64,000 bases of DNA from CAZHZT01 sp964537285 (GTDB lineage Bacteria; Bacteroidota; Bacteroidia; Chitinophagales; Saprospiraceae), in contig CAZHZT010000001.1 of NCBI GenBank assembly GCA_964537285.1, positions 1 through 64,000 on the forward strand. The letters are read 5' to 3'. Position numbers and translations under genes: made by a program. Positions 63,878 to 64,000 of the stretch are shown in pieces; position 1 is the stretch's first letter; each line of letters opens with the position of its first letter. The notes under the pieces are model-generated. The model saw only the letters and a program-made list of their open reading frames with translations. It had not been told where the DNA came from and searched no databases.

Positions 63878-63986
63878 GTTCTTTGACAGATTGTGTGGAA
63901 CTTCAAAATGATAAGCCTTGAATGCCCTTTGGGCTGAAAGGATTATTATTTTGAAGTTCCGTTTTCCTCAATTTATGTCAAAGAAC
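63878..63986. repeat. dispersed palindromic element, family A, full-length copy 2
   Basis: 109 bp, the same length as the copy at 4703-4811, starting GTTCTTTGACA and ending TGTCAAAGAAC. It shares GGAACTTCAAAATGATAAGC on the left and a centre TGCCCTTTGGGC where copy 1 has TGCCCTAGTGGC. It follows the L31 gene and may end its transcript. Confidence 0.85.
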
Positions 63987-64000
63987 TGAAATAGTCTATG

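Overview
The window looks like a chromosomal segment of a Bacteroidota bacterium, probably of the Saprospiria (Lewinella/Haliscomenobacter-like) group. The evidence is a secreted amidase with a C-terminal type IX secretion sorting domain, TAnnTTTG-type promoter boxes, a tmRNA with a GESNYAMAA tag, type B ribosomal protein L31 and a Bacteroidota-style arginine decarboxylase. The phylum is well supported; the class is an inference.

Left flank (1-9.2 kb). The tail of a reverse transcriptase gene is cut by the window edge and may be broken. It lies next to the 3' end of a tmRNA gene on the minus strand. Metabolic genes follow: an alanine/saccharopine dehydrogenase-like enzyme, a membrane protein, kynurenine 3-monooxygenase, a sugar-1-phosphate nucleotidyltransferase, arginine decarboxylase, and a secreted PGRP-type amidase.

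Centre (9.2-50.7 kb). This is a complete extracellular contractile injection system (eCIS), the phage-tail-like machine family that includes PVC, Afp, MAC and AlgoCIS. It has one sheath gene. The order is DUF4255 cap/terminator, a cap-position protein, sheath, two helical proteins of unknown role, tube, second tube/adaptor, DUF5908, LysM hub, VgrG-like spike, PAAR tip, gp25 wedge, baseplate J, fibre-like protein, a giant Afp12-type baseplate protein (2,506 aa), a 1,716-aa surface/fibre-like protein and the tape measure. The payload section follows. It holds a DUF4157 effector with annexin-like and PD-(D/E)XK nuclease-like domains next to a probable immunity protein, a haem peroxidase, and a second DUF4157 effector with a metallopeptidase-like C-terminus next to a small beta-sandwich protein. 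The AAA+ ATPase closes the locus. A 100-N assembly gap lies inside a 42-bp coding repeat of the second effector.

Right flank (50.7-64 kb). Housekeeping genes: a Fur-family regulator, a remnant of an SGNH hydrolase, a bifunctional nuclease-like protein, a NUDIX hydrolase, tRNA-Leu(GAG), an MlaF/MlaE lipid transporter pair, two short-chain dehydrogenases (one is FabG), an NRDE/TANGO2 protein, a membrane-anchored glucosaminidase, a membrane-anchored HTH protein, two adjacent and different phosphosugar isomerases, YraN and L31.

The intergenic DNA is unusual. It holds several families of dispersed palindromes and a series of locus-specific, perfect 24-38 bp hairpins with loops of 0-4 nt, mostly where genes end. 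It also holds 7-bp degenerate repeats (TTTCCCG/AACGGTT) at five places.
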